The notes under the pieces: generated by a model | Seen by the model: the letters and a program-made list of their open reading frames with translations, nothing else | Database searches by the model: none | Told to the model about the DNA's origin: nothing | Assembly: GCA_002255925.1 (NCBI GenBank) | Contig: NKIH01000005.1 | Coordinates: forward strand, 62,001-126,000 | Direction: 5' to 3' | Length of the DNA: 64,000 nucleotides | Source of the DNA: Burkholderiales bacterium PBB6 | Lineage (GTDB): Bacteria; Pseudomonadota; Gammaproteobacteria; Burkholderiales; Burkholderiaceae_C | Made by a program: the position numbers and the translations under genes | In this document: one piece after another, positions 46,047 to 55,319 of the stretch | Position numbering within the stretch: the stretch's first letter is position 1 | How the letters are laid out: every line of letters begins with the position of its first letter

Positions 46047-46783
46047 ATGACCAAGCGAATCCGCATGCCTGCACGCACTTGGACGTTGCGGCGTCAGCTG
46101 GCAGCCATGAAGCGCCTGGCCAAATCCGCGAGCACGCTTGCACTCGCCAGCGTTGCCAAACCGAAGGCGGAGCGGCGCGTGAAAGCTTCTGGCACAGGCG
46201 TGTGGGAGCCGGGCGTGGCCATAGGCCCGTCCGGTGTGCGACGGTTCCGGCTCTATCGGCCCCCTGACATCCAGCGAGGCGAACTCTTGCCGCTGCTCGT
46301 GATGCTGCATGGCTGCCGGCAGGACGCCGAGAGCTTCGCGGCCATCGCCCGACGCCGGCACGAGTGACTCCACTGGGCGCAGCCGCATCGGCCTGGCCTG
46401 CCTTGCTGGTCATCCATGGTGATGCCGACGCGGTGGTCTCGCCCGCCAACGGCCGGAATGCGGTGCAGGTCTGGGCAGAGGCAGCCGGCGCGCGAGCCGC
46501 TGGAGCGAGGTCACTGCGGCGGGGTCAGCGCTACCCGATGACGGTCACTGATTTCAAGCGAGCAGGCGTCACGGCAGCCACCTTGGTGGCCGTGCACGGC
46601 TTGGCACATGCCTGGCGTGGCGGCGGCAGCAAACAGCCGTTCAGCGATCCCCTGGGGCCCGACGCATCAAGCCTGGTGTGGGCCTTCGCCAGCAAGCAAT
46701 TCCGCCTGTCGGACCGGGCCCCAGTGGCTGCGCGCCGAGTTCCAGGCACGCTGGCCACCGGCAGTTCGCCAACCGCCGCATGA
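46047..46783 (+). pseudogene. PHB depolymerase-family esterase, internally deleted
   Basis: The N-terminal part (46047-46367, from MTKRIRMPARTWTL) matches LpqC/PHB-depolymerase esterases through RFRLYRPPDIQ and LPLLVMLHGCRQDAESFAAIARR, then hits a stop. A second frame begins at 46364 and encodes the C-terminal part (WPALLVIHGDADAVVSPAN, LAHAWRGG, SDPLGPDASSLVWAF). The roughly 120-150 residues between, including the GxSAGA catalytic serine, are absent. One deletion with a frame shift explains this. The remnant ends in ATGA overlap with the BrkB-type gene, which may still be translated from it. Confidence 0.78.
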
Positions 46784-47712
46784 AGGCCGAATACCACCAC
46801 TCCTTGCGCGACTGGTGGCCCCTCGTCAAAGGTGCCGCGACCGCTTGGGTGGACGACTACGCACCCAGCATGGGCGCAGCGCTGTCGTACTACAGCATCT
46901 TCTCGCTGGCGCCCCTGCTGCTGATCGTGATCTCGATCGCCGGCCTGGTCTTCGGCGAAGAAGCGGTGCGCGGCCAGGTGTTTCTGGAGCTGCAAGGGCT
47001 GCTGGGCGCCGACGCTTCGCGGGCGATTGAAGGCCTGCTCATCAGCGTCTCCAAGCCCACCGAGGGCGTGGCGTCGACCGCCATCGGGGTAGCGCTGTTG
47101 CTGCTCGGGGCCACCAGCGTATTCGGTGAGTTGCAGAACGCACTCGACCGCATCTGGCGCGCACCAGCCCGGGTGCGCACGGGCGGCCTGTGGGGACTGG
47201 TGCGGGCCCGCCTGCTGTCCTTCGGCATGATCCTGGGCATCGCGTTCCTGCTGATGGTGTCGCTGGTCTTCAGCGCCGCAATCGCTGCAGCCGGCAAGTG
47301 GTGGTCAGGCGCCTTTGGCGAATGGCTCTTGATGGCGCAGGTCGTGAACGTGGTGGCCGGATTGGTGGTGACGACCGGCGTGTTCGCGATGATCTACAAG
47401 GTCATGCCGCGGGTGTCCGTGAAGTGGCGCGACGTCTGGCTGGGGGCGGTCGTGACGTCCCTGCTGTTCACGGCCGGACGCTTTCTGATCGGCATGTACC
47501 TCGGCCACAGCAACCTGGCCTCCGGCTTCGGGGCGGCGGGTTCGTTGATCGTCGTGTTCGTCTGGGTCTACTACTCAGCGCAGATCTTCTTGCTGGGCGC
47601 CGAGTTCACCTGGATCTACGCCCGGACATTTGGCTCGATGCGCGATCTGCTGCCGCAACTCCAGGCCAAGGCCGATGCGACCGCGCCCAAGCGGTCAGTC
47701 ACGGAACCGTAA
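46780..47712 (+). CDS. YihY/BrkB-family inner-membrane protein
   Basis: 310 residues starting MKAEYHHSLRDWWPL, overlapping the end of the esterase remnant by ATGA. Six predicted helices. The family pattern is APSMGAALSYYSIFSLAPLL near the N-terminus, FGELQNALDRIW, and the C-terminal VFVWVYYSAQIFLLGAEFTW. YihY/BrkB proteins were once called RNase BN and are now viewed as putative transporters; the function is open. Confidence 0.92.
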   Translation: MKAEYHHSLRDWWPLVKGAATAWVDDYAPSMGAALSYYSIFSLAPLLLIVISIAGLVFGEEAVRGQVFLELQGLLGADASRAIEGLLISVSKPTEGVASTAIGVALLLLGATSVFGELQNALDRIWRAPARVRTGGLWGLVRARLLSFGMILGIAFLLMVSLVFSAAIAAAGKWWSGAFGEWLLMAQVVNVVAGLVVTTGVFAMIYKVMPRVSVKWRDVWLGAVVTSLLFTAGRFLIGMYLGHSNLASGFGAAGSLIVVFVWVYYSAQIFLLGAEFTWIYARTFGSMRDLLPQLQAKADATAPKRSVTEP

Positions 47713-47750
47713 AGCGCGCTTGAGAGACACCGCTGCAAGCCGGGCGCATG

Positions 47751-48239
47751 CTATTTCTTCTCGCTGATCCACAGCTTGATCACGCCCTGCACCACCACTT
47801 TGCCGCCCTCATCCAGCGCCGTGACTTTCACATCAAGATCGCCGGGTTTCCAGTCTTCAGGGTTGATCTCGGCAATGCCCGAGATGTTGCTGCCGGCCTT
47901 GGCTGTGTAATCCACCGACATGCCTTTGGGAATCCAGCGCAAGTGGCTGGGAATGGAGGCCTCGGCCACCACGCCCATGGCCATTTCGAGCAAGTTGCAG
48001 ATGGCGATGACATGAACGGTGCCGATGTGGTTTTCAACGGCGCGCCGCTTCTTGATGCGCAGCTTCGCGTAGTTGGGGCGAAGCTCTTCGACCATGGCGT
48101 TGACGGTGCGAAAGTACGGCGCCTTGAACTGCACTACCTTGGAAAAGACATATCTCCCACCAGGCAAGCCTGACAACCTTTCCCAATACCTGAGAACTGG
48201 ATTGCCATTGCCAATGGCGTGACGCGTGGTCTTGCTCAT
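47751..48239 (-). CDS. DUF4442 hotdog-fold protein
   Basis: 162 residues from the ATG of MSKTTRHAIGNGNP. The hotdog/thioesterase-like DUF4442 pattern is VQFKAPYFRTVNAMVEEL, NHIGTVHVIAICNLLEMAMG (the central helix with Asn-His), and IPKGMSVDYTAKA. It probably acts on acyl-CoA or acyl-ACP, but no catalytic assignment is safe. It is convergent with the BrkB-type gene. Confidence 0.85.
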   Translation of the reverse strand: MSKTTRHAIGNGNPVLRYWERLSGLPGGRYVFSKVVQFKAPYFRTVNAMVEELRPNYAKLRIKKRRAVENHIGTVHVIAICNLLEMAMGVVAEASIPSHLRWIPKGMSVDYTAKAGSNISGIAEINPEDWKPGDLDVKVTALDEGGKVVVQGVIKLWISEKK

Positions 48240-48401
48240 GCGAAAACTATGGTCCAAATCAGTGGCCAAGCGCCAAGTGTCTGACAAGTCGACACCTCTC
48301 CTGTATCGCCCGTGGATATATCCAAACTCAAATTCGCAACAAGGTCGGCGCGGCGTTACAAGATATCAACGAGGGCGCTGGGTACGCCGGGCCTCAGTCG
48401 C

Positions 48402-48842
48402 TCACACCTTGGCGAGGAAGGCCGCCGCATCAGCCGCTTCACACTGCCAGTCTGCGAAGACACCGACCAGATTGCATTCCACGCAGTGGCAAGCGATGTA
48501 GTACCAGCGCACCTTGTGTGTGCCCTCATGCACCGAGACGCCGGACATCAGCTCGAACACCTCGTTCTCGCACACGCACTCGTGCCCCTCTGGCGCGGCT
48601 TCTTCAACGTGGTCAGCGCTGTCACCCATCAGGTGCTCCTGCCCGCAGTCGGTGCAGGTGCGGATAGCGACACCGGCCTCTTCATCGGTCTGCAGCGCGA
48701 AGGTCCGGCACCCGCATTCACACTTTGACGCGGCAAACCGGACGGCCTCGTGGCGATTCGCGACGCTGTAGCTGCGCAGCTCGGCTTGGGTGTCACCCGA
48801 CGTCGTCCCGTACCAGAACTCGCCCTTCTTCGTCAGTGCCAT
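48402..48842 (-). CDS. Cys-rich putative zinc-binding protein
   Basis: 146 residues from the ATG of MALTKKGEFWYG. Cysteines come in metal-ligand spacing: KCECGCRTF, RTCTDCGQEH, ECVCEN and ACHCVECN, consistent with two zinc ribbons. There is no signal peptide. I do not recognise a named family. The 162 bases to the DUF4442 gene start contain no feature I can identify. Confidence 0.75.
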   Translation of the reverse strand: MALTKKGEFWYGTTSGDTQAELRSYSVANRHEAVRFAASKCECGCRTFALQTDEEAGVAIRTCTDCGQEHLMGDSADHVEEAAPEGHECVCENEVFELMSGVSVHEGTHKVRWYYIACHCVECNLVGVFADWQCEAADAAAFLAKV

Positions 48843-49127
48843 TGATGCTGCTCCATTGTTCAAGGTGGGCCTCCCGGCGACATGACGCCAGCAAGCCCGA
48901 TCGTCTGGATTTTGCCCGGAGATCCAGCGTGGTGACCTCTTCGATTTGAATGGCTCCTGTCAGCCTGAGGTAGCCGGATAGCGGGCGATCGGCAACGTCC
49001 CAGTGCAAAATCCTGTCGAAGCAAGCGGCCGAGGCGGCCTGTGAGCCTTCGTTTCAGTCAGCCCGATACACCACACACCTTCAGCCACTGCAGAACGCTT
49101 CGTTCTCGAACCTTGAGCCTCAGACAC

Positions 49128-50234
49128 ATGCGCGTTCTGGTGATCGGCGGATACGGCTTTTTTGGTCGCAGCCTGGTGCGGCTGCTGTCCAGCGATGCCC
49201 AGCTCAGTGTGGTCATCGCCGGCAGGTCCCAGCGCGATGGCGCGGCGCTCGTCGCCGAGTTGGGGCCGTCCGCACAGGCAAAACTCAGCGCCACGGTCAT
49301 CGACGTACAGGCGCCGGACTTTGCCCGGGCCCTCGCCAGGCTCGGCCCGCAAATCGTCGTGCACACCTCCGGCCCCTTTCAAGGGCAGGATTACCGCGTG
49401 GCCAGCGCTTGCATCGCCTGCGGTGCGCACTACATCGACCTGGCCGATGGCCGCACTTTTGTCTCGCAGATCGGTACGCTGGACACCGCCGCCCGGGAAG
49501 CGCAGGTCGCCGTCATCAGCGGCGCGAGTTCGGTACCGGCGCTGTCCAGTGCCGCAGTCGACCACCTGACCCGCGATTTCGCGCGGGTCGACGACATCGA
49601 CATCGGCATCAGCCCGGGCAACCGCACCGAGCGGGGCCTGTCCACGATTCAGGCCATCCTCAGCTACTGCGGCAAGCGCTTGCCGGACGCGGGTGCCGGC
49701 CCCACCTACGGCTGGAGTGGCACCCGCAAGCACCGGTACCCCGCACCGGTCGGGTCACGCTGCTTGTCGCCCTGCGATGTGCCAGACCTCGAGCTGCTGC
49801 CGGGCCATTACCCCGGCGCCCCGACGATCCACTTCGGCGCCGGCCTGGAGCTGCAGTTCCTGCATCGCGGCATGAATGTGATGGCCTTGATGACGCGGCT
49901 CGGCCTGGTGTCCAACTGGTCGGCCTATGCGGGCGTACTCAAATGGGCGGCAGACTTGTTCAAGGGCATCGGCACCGACGCCGGAGCGATGCACGTGTGC
50001 GCGACGGGCGTGCTTCCGGATGGCCAGATGCTCAGCCGAACGTGGCACTTGGTGGCCACCGACGGCGACGGCCCTTTCGTTCCCACGCTCGCCGCGGCGG
50101 CGCTCATCCGAAAGCTGAAAGGCAGCGCAGAGGGATGGCCCGGTGCCAGGCCCTGCATCGGGCTCCTCACCCTGGATGACTTCATCCACGAGGCACGCGG
50201 CCTGCGCATCACGATGGCCGAGGACGCGGAATAA
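49128..50234 (+). CDS. Saccharopine dehydrogenase-like NAD(P)-binding protein
   Basis: 368 residues from the ATG of MRVLVIGGYGFFGRSL. The Rossmann loop GGYGFFG, the IVVHTSGPFQGQDY segment and CGAHYIDLADGR are typical of the saccharopine dehydrogenase NADP-binding domain. The C-terminal half differs from lysine-pathway enzymes, so the substrate is not lysine-related with any certainty. It is monocistronic; the 285 bases before it hold no recognisable gene. Confidence 0.82.
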   Translation: MRVLVIGGYGFFGRSLVRLLSSDAQLSVVIAGRSQRDGAALVAELGPSAQAKLSATVIDVQAPDFARALARLGPQIVVHTSGPFQGQDYRVASACIACGAHYIDLADGRTFVSQIGTLDTAAREAQVAVISGASSVPALSSAAVDHLTRDFARVDDIDIGISPGNRTERGLSTIQAILSYCGKRLPDAGAGPTYGWSGTRKHRYPAPVGSRCLSPCDVPDLELLPGHYPGAPTIHFGAGLELQFLHRGMNVMALMTRLGLVSNWSAYAGVLKWAADLFKGIGTDAGAMHVCATGVLPDGQMLSRTWHLVATDGDGPFVPTLAAAALIRKLKGSAEGWPGARPCIGLLTLDDFIHEARGLRITMAEDAE

Positions 50235-50261
50235 GCACCCGCGCGGAGCCCGCCCCCCAGG

Positions 50262-52334
50262 CTACCGAGGGCGCTGCAGCACCTGTTCGGTGAACATGCG
50301 AACCGTGAACCTCGGCACATCACCGTAGGTTGGGCATGTCCGGGCCGCATGCCAACTGCGCACAGACAGATCGCCGCCGCCCCGGCGTCGCGGGGGCGGG
50401 TAAGCGTAGGCTTCAAGCTCACCCAGTACCTGGCCTGAGCGCGTATCGGTCACTCGCACCAGGCCACCGGCCACCCAATGCAGGCGGTCACCAGCATGGT
50501 CTTGGGGCAGGTAGCTGACGGCATATCGCGCGGCTTCTTCCCTCGGGATCGGCGCTGTGATCAGCGTCCGGTCCGCCGCCAAGCGGTGGCGCAGGTAGCT
50601 TCCGTCGGCCTGGCGCACGTCGACGAATTCGTAGCCTTTGAGCGTCACGCGGCTCGAGGGGAAGTCGAGGCTCCAGCCCGGGTTTCTGCGCCGGTCATCG
50701 ATTTCCACATCAAGGAAGGCGCGCACGTAGGCCATGCCGCCCACGTCGCCCGGGATGCCCGCATCAGGCCAATCCCGGTTGGCATGCGCGGTCGAGGCCA
50801 CTTCGCCGCGCAGGTCGTCCAGCCGCACGCCGTCCACTCCCCCGACCGGATACGGTCGCCGCCCGCCGGCCGACTGGCATCGTTCCGCGAAGAGCGCATC
50901 GCCGGCAGCAGTTTCGCCGGCCACGCTGTCAGCCGCCGCCCAGCGGCCAGCCAACTCCCGCGCCGGCTGGGCCGCCAGCAGCACCACGCCCGAGATCAAA
51001 GCACTCGCCATCACGCGCCGGCGCGGCATGCGCAGCAGCAGACCAAGGGCGATCAGCAGCGCCGCCAGGCCCGCCATCTGCAGGATGAGCAGGTAACCCT
51101 GCGGCCCGACCACCTGCACCAGCGGCACGCCCAGGCGCAGTGCCGTCCAGATGAGGCGCAAACCTTGCCACCACTCCATCACATTGAGCAGCGACGGCGC
51201 ACCGGGTGTACGCCAAGCGTAGATCATCAACGCCGGCAACGTGGCCAGCACGAGGCCAACCACCACACCCAGCGCCCGCGCACCGCCGCGTGACGGGCGC
51301 CAAGCGCACAGCACGAGCAGACCCAGGAGCGCGGCACCGGACAACAACGCGCCCAGGTACAGCCGCGCTTCGGTCGCGGGGCTCACAGCGTCCAGCCACT
51401 GCGCCGGCCCGGCCGCGAGCAGGTGCCGGGCGATGTCCAGGGTGTCCTGGATCGATGCGGCAGTGACAGGCTGCGCTTCCGGGGCTGATGGCGCCGATGA
51501 GGCCGCTGAGGCTGCCGCTGTCAGACCCACGGCCTTGTAGGTGAGCAACGCTTGGCGGGTAGCCCAGTCATAGGTCCAGACATGCGTCACCCGGCCGCGC
51601 ATGACGTTGACCAGCGCAAGCAGGTCGCCGTCGGCGAACACCTGCAGGCCGTCGAAGTGGTGAGCAGCCGCTTGGCTGGCCTCAGCCAGCTGGGGCAGCA
51701 CGCCGTCCAGCGGACGCACCTCTTCGATCCCACCGCGCGCATCCAGCAACAACAGATCCGCCCTGGACGACACGGCAGCGTAGCCGCCCGTTGCGGCATT
51801 GAAAGCGAGGCTCACGACATCGCGGCTCTTGATCGGCTGGGCGTCCAGCCAACGGCGCGCGCGTGTGTCGAAGCGGTAGAACTGTGCATCGCTGCCATGG
51901 GACGCGATGGCGAGCACCCCACGGGCCTCGTCCCAGGCCAGGCCAGACGCCCAGGACAACCGGGGGAGGTCCGGTGCCGGCGGCACTTCCTGACGGGCGG
52001 CGTCTCGACCAAAGGAGCCCGCGGCAGACATCTTCCAGGCCAGCACGCCGCCATTGCCTGTGAGGTAATAGGCTTCCTGACCATCAGCGCTCACGACCGC
52101 CGCGCTGTCGCTTTGCCCCGAGAGGGGCCCGCCGCCCAGCACCTTGGACGAAGGCGGCGTGCCGGCATCCGGTCCGGCTGTCGTCCAGCGCAGCGTCCTA
52201 CCGTCCACATCGAGCAGCCGGAAGCTCATCGGCGCCTTCGGCGCGTCCACCGCTCCGGCCGGGGCCAGCAGCACAAACAGCAGCAGGCCAAGGAGCACAC
52301 GGGAAAGGCAGATTGGGCGCAAGGACGGGGGCAT
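50262..52334 (-). CDS. Large membrane protein with periplasmic sensor-like domains
   Basis: 690 residues from the ATG of MPPSLRPICLSRVL. Signal-like helix 13-30, then a beta-rich periplasmic domain (about 35-300) with propeller-like strands (GQEAYYLTGNGGVLAWKM, GYAAVSSRADLLLLDARGG). Four membrane helices follow (about 325-460). A C-terminal domain (about 470-690) begins LFAERCQSAGG and resembles a module found in uncharacterised Burkholderiales proteins. I cannot assign a function. It is convergent with the saccharopine-dehydrogenase-like gene, with a 27-base gap. Confidence 0.65.
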   Translation of the reverse strand: MPPSLRPICLSRVLLGLLLFVLLAPAGAVDAPKAPMSFRLLDVDGRTLRWTTAGPDAGTPPSSKVLGGGPLSGQSDSAAVVSADGQEAYYLTGNGGVLAWKMSAAGSFGRDAARQEVPPAPDLPRLSWASGLAWDEARGVLAIASHGSDAQFYRFDTRARRWLDAQPIKSRDVVSLAFNAATGGYAAVSSRADLLLLDARGGIEEVRPLDGVLPQLAEASQAAAHHFDGLQVFADGDLLALVNVMRGRVTHVWTYDWATRQALLTYKAVGLTAAASAASSAPSAPEAQPVTAASIQDTLDIARHLLAAGPAQWLDAVSPATEARLYLGALLSGAALLGLLVLCAWRPSRGGARALGVVVGLVLATLPALMIYAWRTPGAPSLLNVMEWWQGLRLIWTALRLGVPLVQVVGPQGYLLILQMAGLAALLIALGLLLRMPRRRVMASALISGVVLLAAQPARELAGRWAAADSVAGETAAGDALFAERCQSAGGRRPYPVGGVDGVRLDDLRGEVASTAHANRDWPDAGIPGDVGGMAYVRAFLDVEIDDRRRNPGWSLDFPSSRVTLKGYEFVDVRQADGSYLRHRLAADRTLITAPIPREEAARYAVSYLPQDHAGDRLHWVAGGLVRVTDTRSGQVLGELEAYAYPPPRRRGGGDLSVRSWHAARTCPTYGDVPRFTVRMFTEQVLQRPR

Positions 52335-52761
52335 GGGTCTCCGGGCGGAACGGCTGGCGCCGAAACCCACGATTCTCACAGCACTAGGCAAGTCGTCGTC
52401 CCAGCTTGAGCCAACGGCCGAGAACCATGACCATGAGCTCCACCGGCGGTGGGTCGACTCGCAGTGGTGCGGAGGCGGTGGTTGGGACGTTGCATCGACC
52501 GGTTGAATCCGCCAGCGGGTGCGGTCGGTCGTGCCTTCAAACCGAGTGGCCGCTGTTGGCCATCAGCGGCCATCTGATGCTCGAACTCGAATGGCTCTTG
52601 AAGGCGGAAAGCGGACTCCAATGTCAGACTGGCGCGGCCCAGGATGAAGCTCGCTGGTCGGGGTTTCGCGGCAGACTCCGGTTCGACTTGCAGCGCAGTT
52701 ACGACAAACGAGCCTCGGGGCAACTCATGACATCCCCTTCGAACCTCGATACTCCAAGCTT
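52335..52761. other. Intergenic region without a recognisable gene
   Basis: Frames here on both strands look non-coding. A 9-bp perfect inverted repeat (TGGCCGCTG with CAGCGGCCA, 8-base spacer) lies at 52547-52571 without a T-run. Promoters for the two divergent flanking genes are expected here. Confidence 0.4.
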
Positions 52762-53655
52762 ATGACTGATACCCCACCCCACCCATTGAGCCATTCCTAC
52801 GCCGTCGTCGATGTATTCAATGGCACGGCATTCAAGGGGAATGCCGTGGGTGTTGTCTTCGATGCAGATAACCTCTCCGATGCCGAGATGCTGTCCTTCA
52901 CGCGATGGACCAATCTCAGCGAAGCGGTTTTCGTACTGACGGCTACGGATCCCCTGGCTGACTACCGCCTTCGCATCTTCTCTTCGCTGCACGAGCTTGA
53001 CTTTGCAGGTCATCCAACACTGGGTGCCTGCCATGCCTGGTTGGAGAAGACCGGGCATCAGGCTCTGCGCGACTACGTGCAGCAGTGTGGTGTCGGCCTG
53101 GTGACTTTGCGGCGCTCGGTCGAGGGGCTTGCCTTCAGAGCCCCGCCTCTCATCAGGTCTGGGCTCATTGACGCGTCGTTGCTGGAACGGGTGTCTTCCG
53201 GGTTGAGACTTCAGGCTGTCGGGGCGCGCCTGGTGTCTGCCCAATGGGTGGACAACGGTGCTGGTTGGCTCGCCCTGATGATCGATGATCGCGACAAGTT
53301 GCTGGCCCTGAAACCCGATTTCGCTCAACTTGATGGGCTGGCCATCGGCGTTTTGGCACCGTGGCGCAGTCCGCCGTGCGACGGCGAGGTCGACTTCGAA
53401 CTCCGCGCGTTCATCGCAGGCGACAGCTTGCCCGAGGATCCGGCAACGGGCAGTCTTGCAGCGGGCATTGCCCAGTGGTTCGCACAGACCGGTCAAGCAC
53501 CCAGCTCCTACACGTTCAGCCAAGGCACTGCTCTGGATCGTCCCTGCCGGATTCGCGTTTCGACCATGGCTGATGGCATCTGGATCGGCGGTGCGACAAA
53601 GACATTGATACGCGGACAGGTGCAGTTCCCAGGCTCAGTTGCAACTCGTGGATGA
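52762..53655 (+). CDS. PhzF-family epimerase/isomerase
   Basis: 297 residues. PhzF-family landmarks: catalytic Glu54 in NLSEAVFV, FAGHPTLGACHAW, and the second-half EDPATGSLAAGIAQW with the conserved Asp and Gly-Ser. The two-lobed diaminopimelate-epimerase-like fold is complete in length. PhzF itself isomerises a phenazine precursor; no phenazine genes are near, so this is a stand-alone member of unknown substrate. Confidence 0.92.
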   Translation: MTDTPPHPLSHSYAVVDVFNGTAFKGNAVGVVFDADNLSDAEMLSFTRWTNLSEAVFVLTATDPLADYRLRIFSSLHELDFAGHPTLGACHAWLEKTGHQALRDYVQQCGVGLVTLRRSVEGLAFRAPPLIRSGLIDASLLERVSSGLRLQAVGARLVSAQWVDNGAGWLALMIDDRDKLLALKPDFAQLDGLAIGVLAPWRSPPCDGEVDFELRAFIAGDSLPEDPATGSLAAGIAQWFAQTGQAPSSYTFSQGTALDRPCRIRVSTMADGIWIGGATKTLIRGQVQFPGSVATRG

Positions 53656-53692
53656 AGATCTCGGGATTGAAATGCCTTGACCAGCCATCAAT

Positions 53693-53708
53693 AAAGCGAG
53701 GGCGCTTT
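53693..53708. terminator. Weak hairpin between convergent PhzF and SDR genes
   Basis: AAAGCG and CGCTTT form a 6-bp stem over a 4-base loop, ending two bases before the SDR stop. The T-rich right arm serves plus-strand transcription, the A-rich left arm minus-strand transcription. Confidence 0.4.
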
Positions 53709-53709
53709 G

Positions 53710-54318
53710 TCAGGCGTCGACGAATATCACCTTGCCGGTGATGAAGCCATCGACCGAACGCTCGAACGCTTTACCTACCAGCGCGCTAGGGACGGGTTGG
53801 AAGCCCGGCATCATTTCCCCATAGACATCCCATGCCTCCTCGAGAACTGTGGGGTTGACCACGTTGATGCGAACCTGGCGTGGAAGTTCGTGCGCTACGC
53901 ACTGTACGAAGGTGTCGATCGCGCCGCTCGTGGTTGCGTCCGCAATGGCCATGGGAATGGGTTTGACATTGAGAATGCCCGAAATCAGCGTAAACGAACC
54001 GCCATCCTTGATGTAGTTCAGACCCACATTTACCAGATTGATCTGGCCGAGCATCTTGCTCTGGATAGTCGTGTCCCACTGCTCGTCGGTCATTTCGCTG
54101 AAGTTGGCGTATTCGCAGTAGCCAACTGTATTGACGACGGCATCGAACGTCCCGACTTTTTCGAACAACGCCCTGATCGACGCCTTGCTGGTGATGTCGA
54201 CCTTGTGGTCGCAGCCTGTGCCTGAGCGACTGGCGGTGATGACATTGTGCTTCTTGAGGCCTGTCATAGCGGCTTGGCCCATGCGCCCTTGGGCGCCAAT
54301 CAAAATTACAGTTTTCAT
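53710..54318 (-). CDS. Atypical short-chain dehydrogenase lacking the Tyr-Lys pair
   Basis: 202 residues. The cofactor loop is GAQGRMGQ rather than TGxxxGIG. The NNAG motif is replaced by NTVGYCEY. Ser113 (LISGILN) is in place, but the usual YxxxK is ADATTSG, so the catalytic Tyr and Lys are absent. A C-terminal segment NVVNPTVLEEAW aligns with the PG-motif region. This variant SDR class is found beside LysR regulators. Base composition is less GC-rich than the surroundings. It is divergent from the LysR gene and probably controlled by it. Confidence 0.82.
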   Translation of the reverse strand: MKTVILIGAQGRMGQAAMTGLKKHNVITASRSGTGCDHKVDITSKASIRALFEKVGTFDAVVNTVGYCEYANFSEMTDEQWDTTIQSKMLGQINLVNVGLNYIKDGGSFTLISGILNVKPIPMAIADATTSGAIDTFVQCVAHELPRQVRINVVNPTVLEEAWDVYGEMMPGFQPVPSALVGKAFERSVDGFITGKVIFVDA

Positions 54319-54320
54319 AG

Positions 54321-54342
54321 AAATGCTTGGTTAAATGCTTGG
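54321..54342 (+). repeat. Direct repeat AAATGCTTGG, two copies
   Basis: AAATGCTTGG is repeated with a 12-base period just upstream of the atypical SDR start codon, in the SDR/LysR divergent region. It is a possible regulator or ribosome-region control site. Confidence 0.45.
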
Positions 54343-54390
54343 GAACCGGTACTTTAGGCACCCAAAGATACAATGACAATCACGATTGGC

Positions 54391-54405
54391 TTGTATGAGA
54401 TACAA
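54391..54405. promoter_or_regulatory. Candidate LysR operator TTGTAT-GAG-ATACAA
   Basis: A perfect 6-bp inverted repeat with a 3-base centre, five bases before the regulator ATG. An extra half-site ATACAA occurs at 54369. Confidence 0.55.
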
Positions 54406-54410
54406 CTTAA

Positions 54411-55301
54411 ATGACAGAAAGAATCGATGTAAGGCACATGCGGGTTTTGCTTCATCTCGTGCGCGAGAAAAACGTTTCTCGCGTTGCTGAGCGACTTGAG
54501 ATATCGCAACAGGCGGTCAGCAATTACCTTAAGCGCTTGCGTGAAGTCTTTCCCTATGAGTTATTCCTGCGGCAGAGCGCAGGCCTACAGCCAACCGACT
54601 ACGCGTATGAACTAGCGGCAAAATTCGAGAAAATAATTGAAGAGGTCGACGGCATCTTCAATTCATTCCCATTCGATCCTGTAACGAGCGATTACGTGTT
54701 CAGGGTCATCGCAAATGAATATGCACAACTGTCTATCATTCCGTCGCTCTCGCTGCTCATGCGCAAGCGCGCAGCCGGGGTGAAGCTTGAAGTCATTGAC
54801 TTCAATCCTACTCAACATACCAAAATGCTGGAGCAAGGGGAGGCTGATCTGGTGATTGGTTTTTCTGACTACGTCGATTCAGGACTGGTACGAAAAACGC
54901 TGCGACGCGATCATTACTGCTGCGTCGCCCGGGAAGATTCGATTCTCTCTCGGCAGATAAAAGAGCTAGGCGATGTGTCTTCCCATCCCCATGTGGATTT
55001 CGCCAGCGGTGTAGGCAATTTGGGAAGCCGATTGGATGATTTCCTTGGCGCCCAGAAGGTGAGTCGCACCGTGATTGCCACGTTGCCCTGCTACACGTCT
55101 CTGCAGGCGTTTATGCGCGTGAACGACACATTAGCTTTTGTACCCTCGGCAATTGCCGCCGCTGGAGGCTTTCAGGTGATGGATATAGACATGTCTTCCC
55201 TGAGTTTTAATGTGGTTATGGGGCGGCATCGCAGAGCTTTGGGTAGTGCAGCCGGAGATTGGCTTGCCCGAGTGGTCGAAGCACTGGCCGCGTCGACTTA
55301 G
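54411..55301 (+). CDS. LysR-family regulator in lower-GC segment
   Basis: 296 residues. The helix-turn-helix is SRVAERLEISQQAVSNYLKRLRE, with an effector domain of the NodD/LinR-like kind (VFRVIANEYAQLSIIPSL, DLVIGFSDYV). Codon use is much less GC-biased than in neighbouring genes (many AAA, ATT, GAA codons), as in the divergent SDR. The pair and the IS element following it look like a recently acquired block. Confidence 0.9.
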   Translation: MTERIDVRHMRVLLHLVREKNVSRVAERLEISQQAVSNYLKRLREVFPYELFLRQSAGLQPTDYAYELAAKFEKIIEEVDGIFNSFPFDPVTSDYVFRVIANEYAQLSIIPSLSLLMRKRAAGVKLEVIDFNPTQHTKMLEQGEADLVIGFSDYVDSGLVRKTLRRDHYCCVAREDSILSRQIKELGDVSSHPHVDFASGVGNLGSRLDDFLGAQKVSRTVIATLPCYTSLQAFMRVNDTLAFVPSAIAAAGGFQVMDIDMSSLSFNVVMGRHRRALGSAAGDWLARVVEALAAST

Positions 55302-55319
55302 TTATAAGTCACGCAGGGG

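Noticed and set aside
45851-46078. Minus-strand 75-codon frame with a helical pattern, possible transposase remnant
   Set aside because: Overlaps the Fic gene end, has no clear match to a transposase motif and no flanking repeats.
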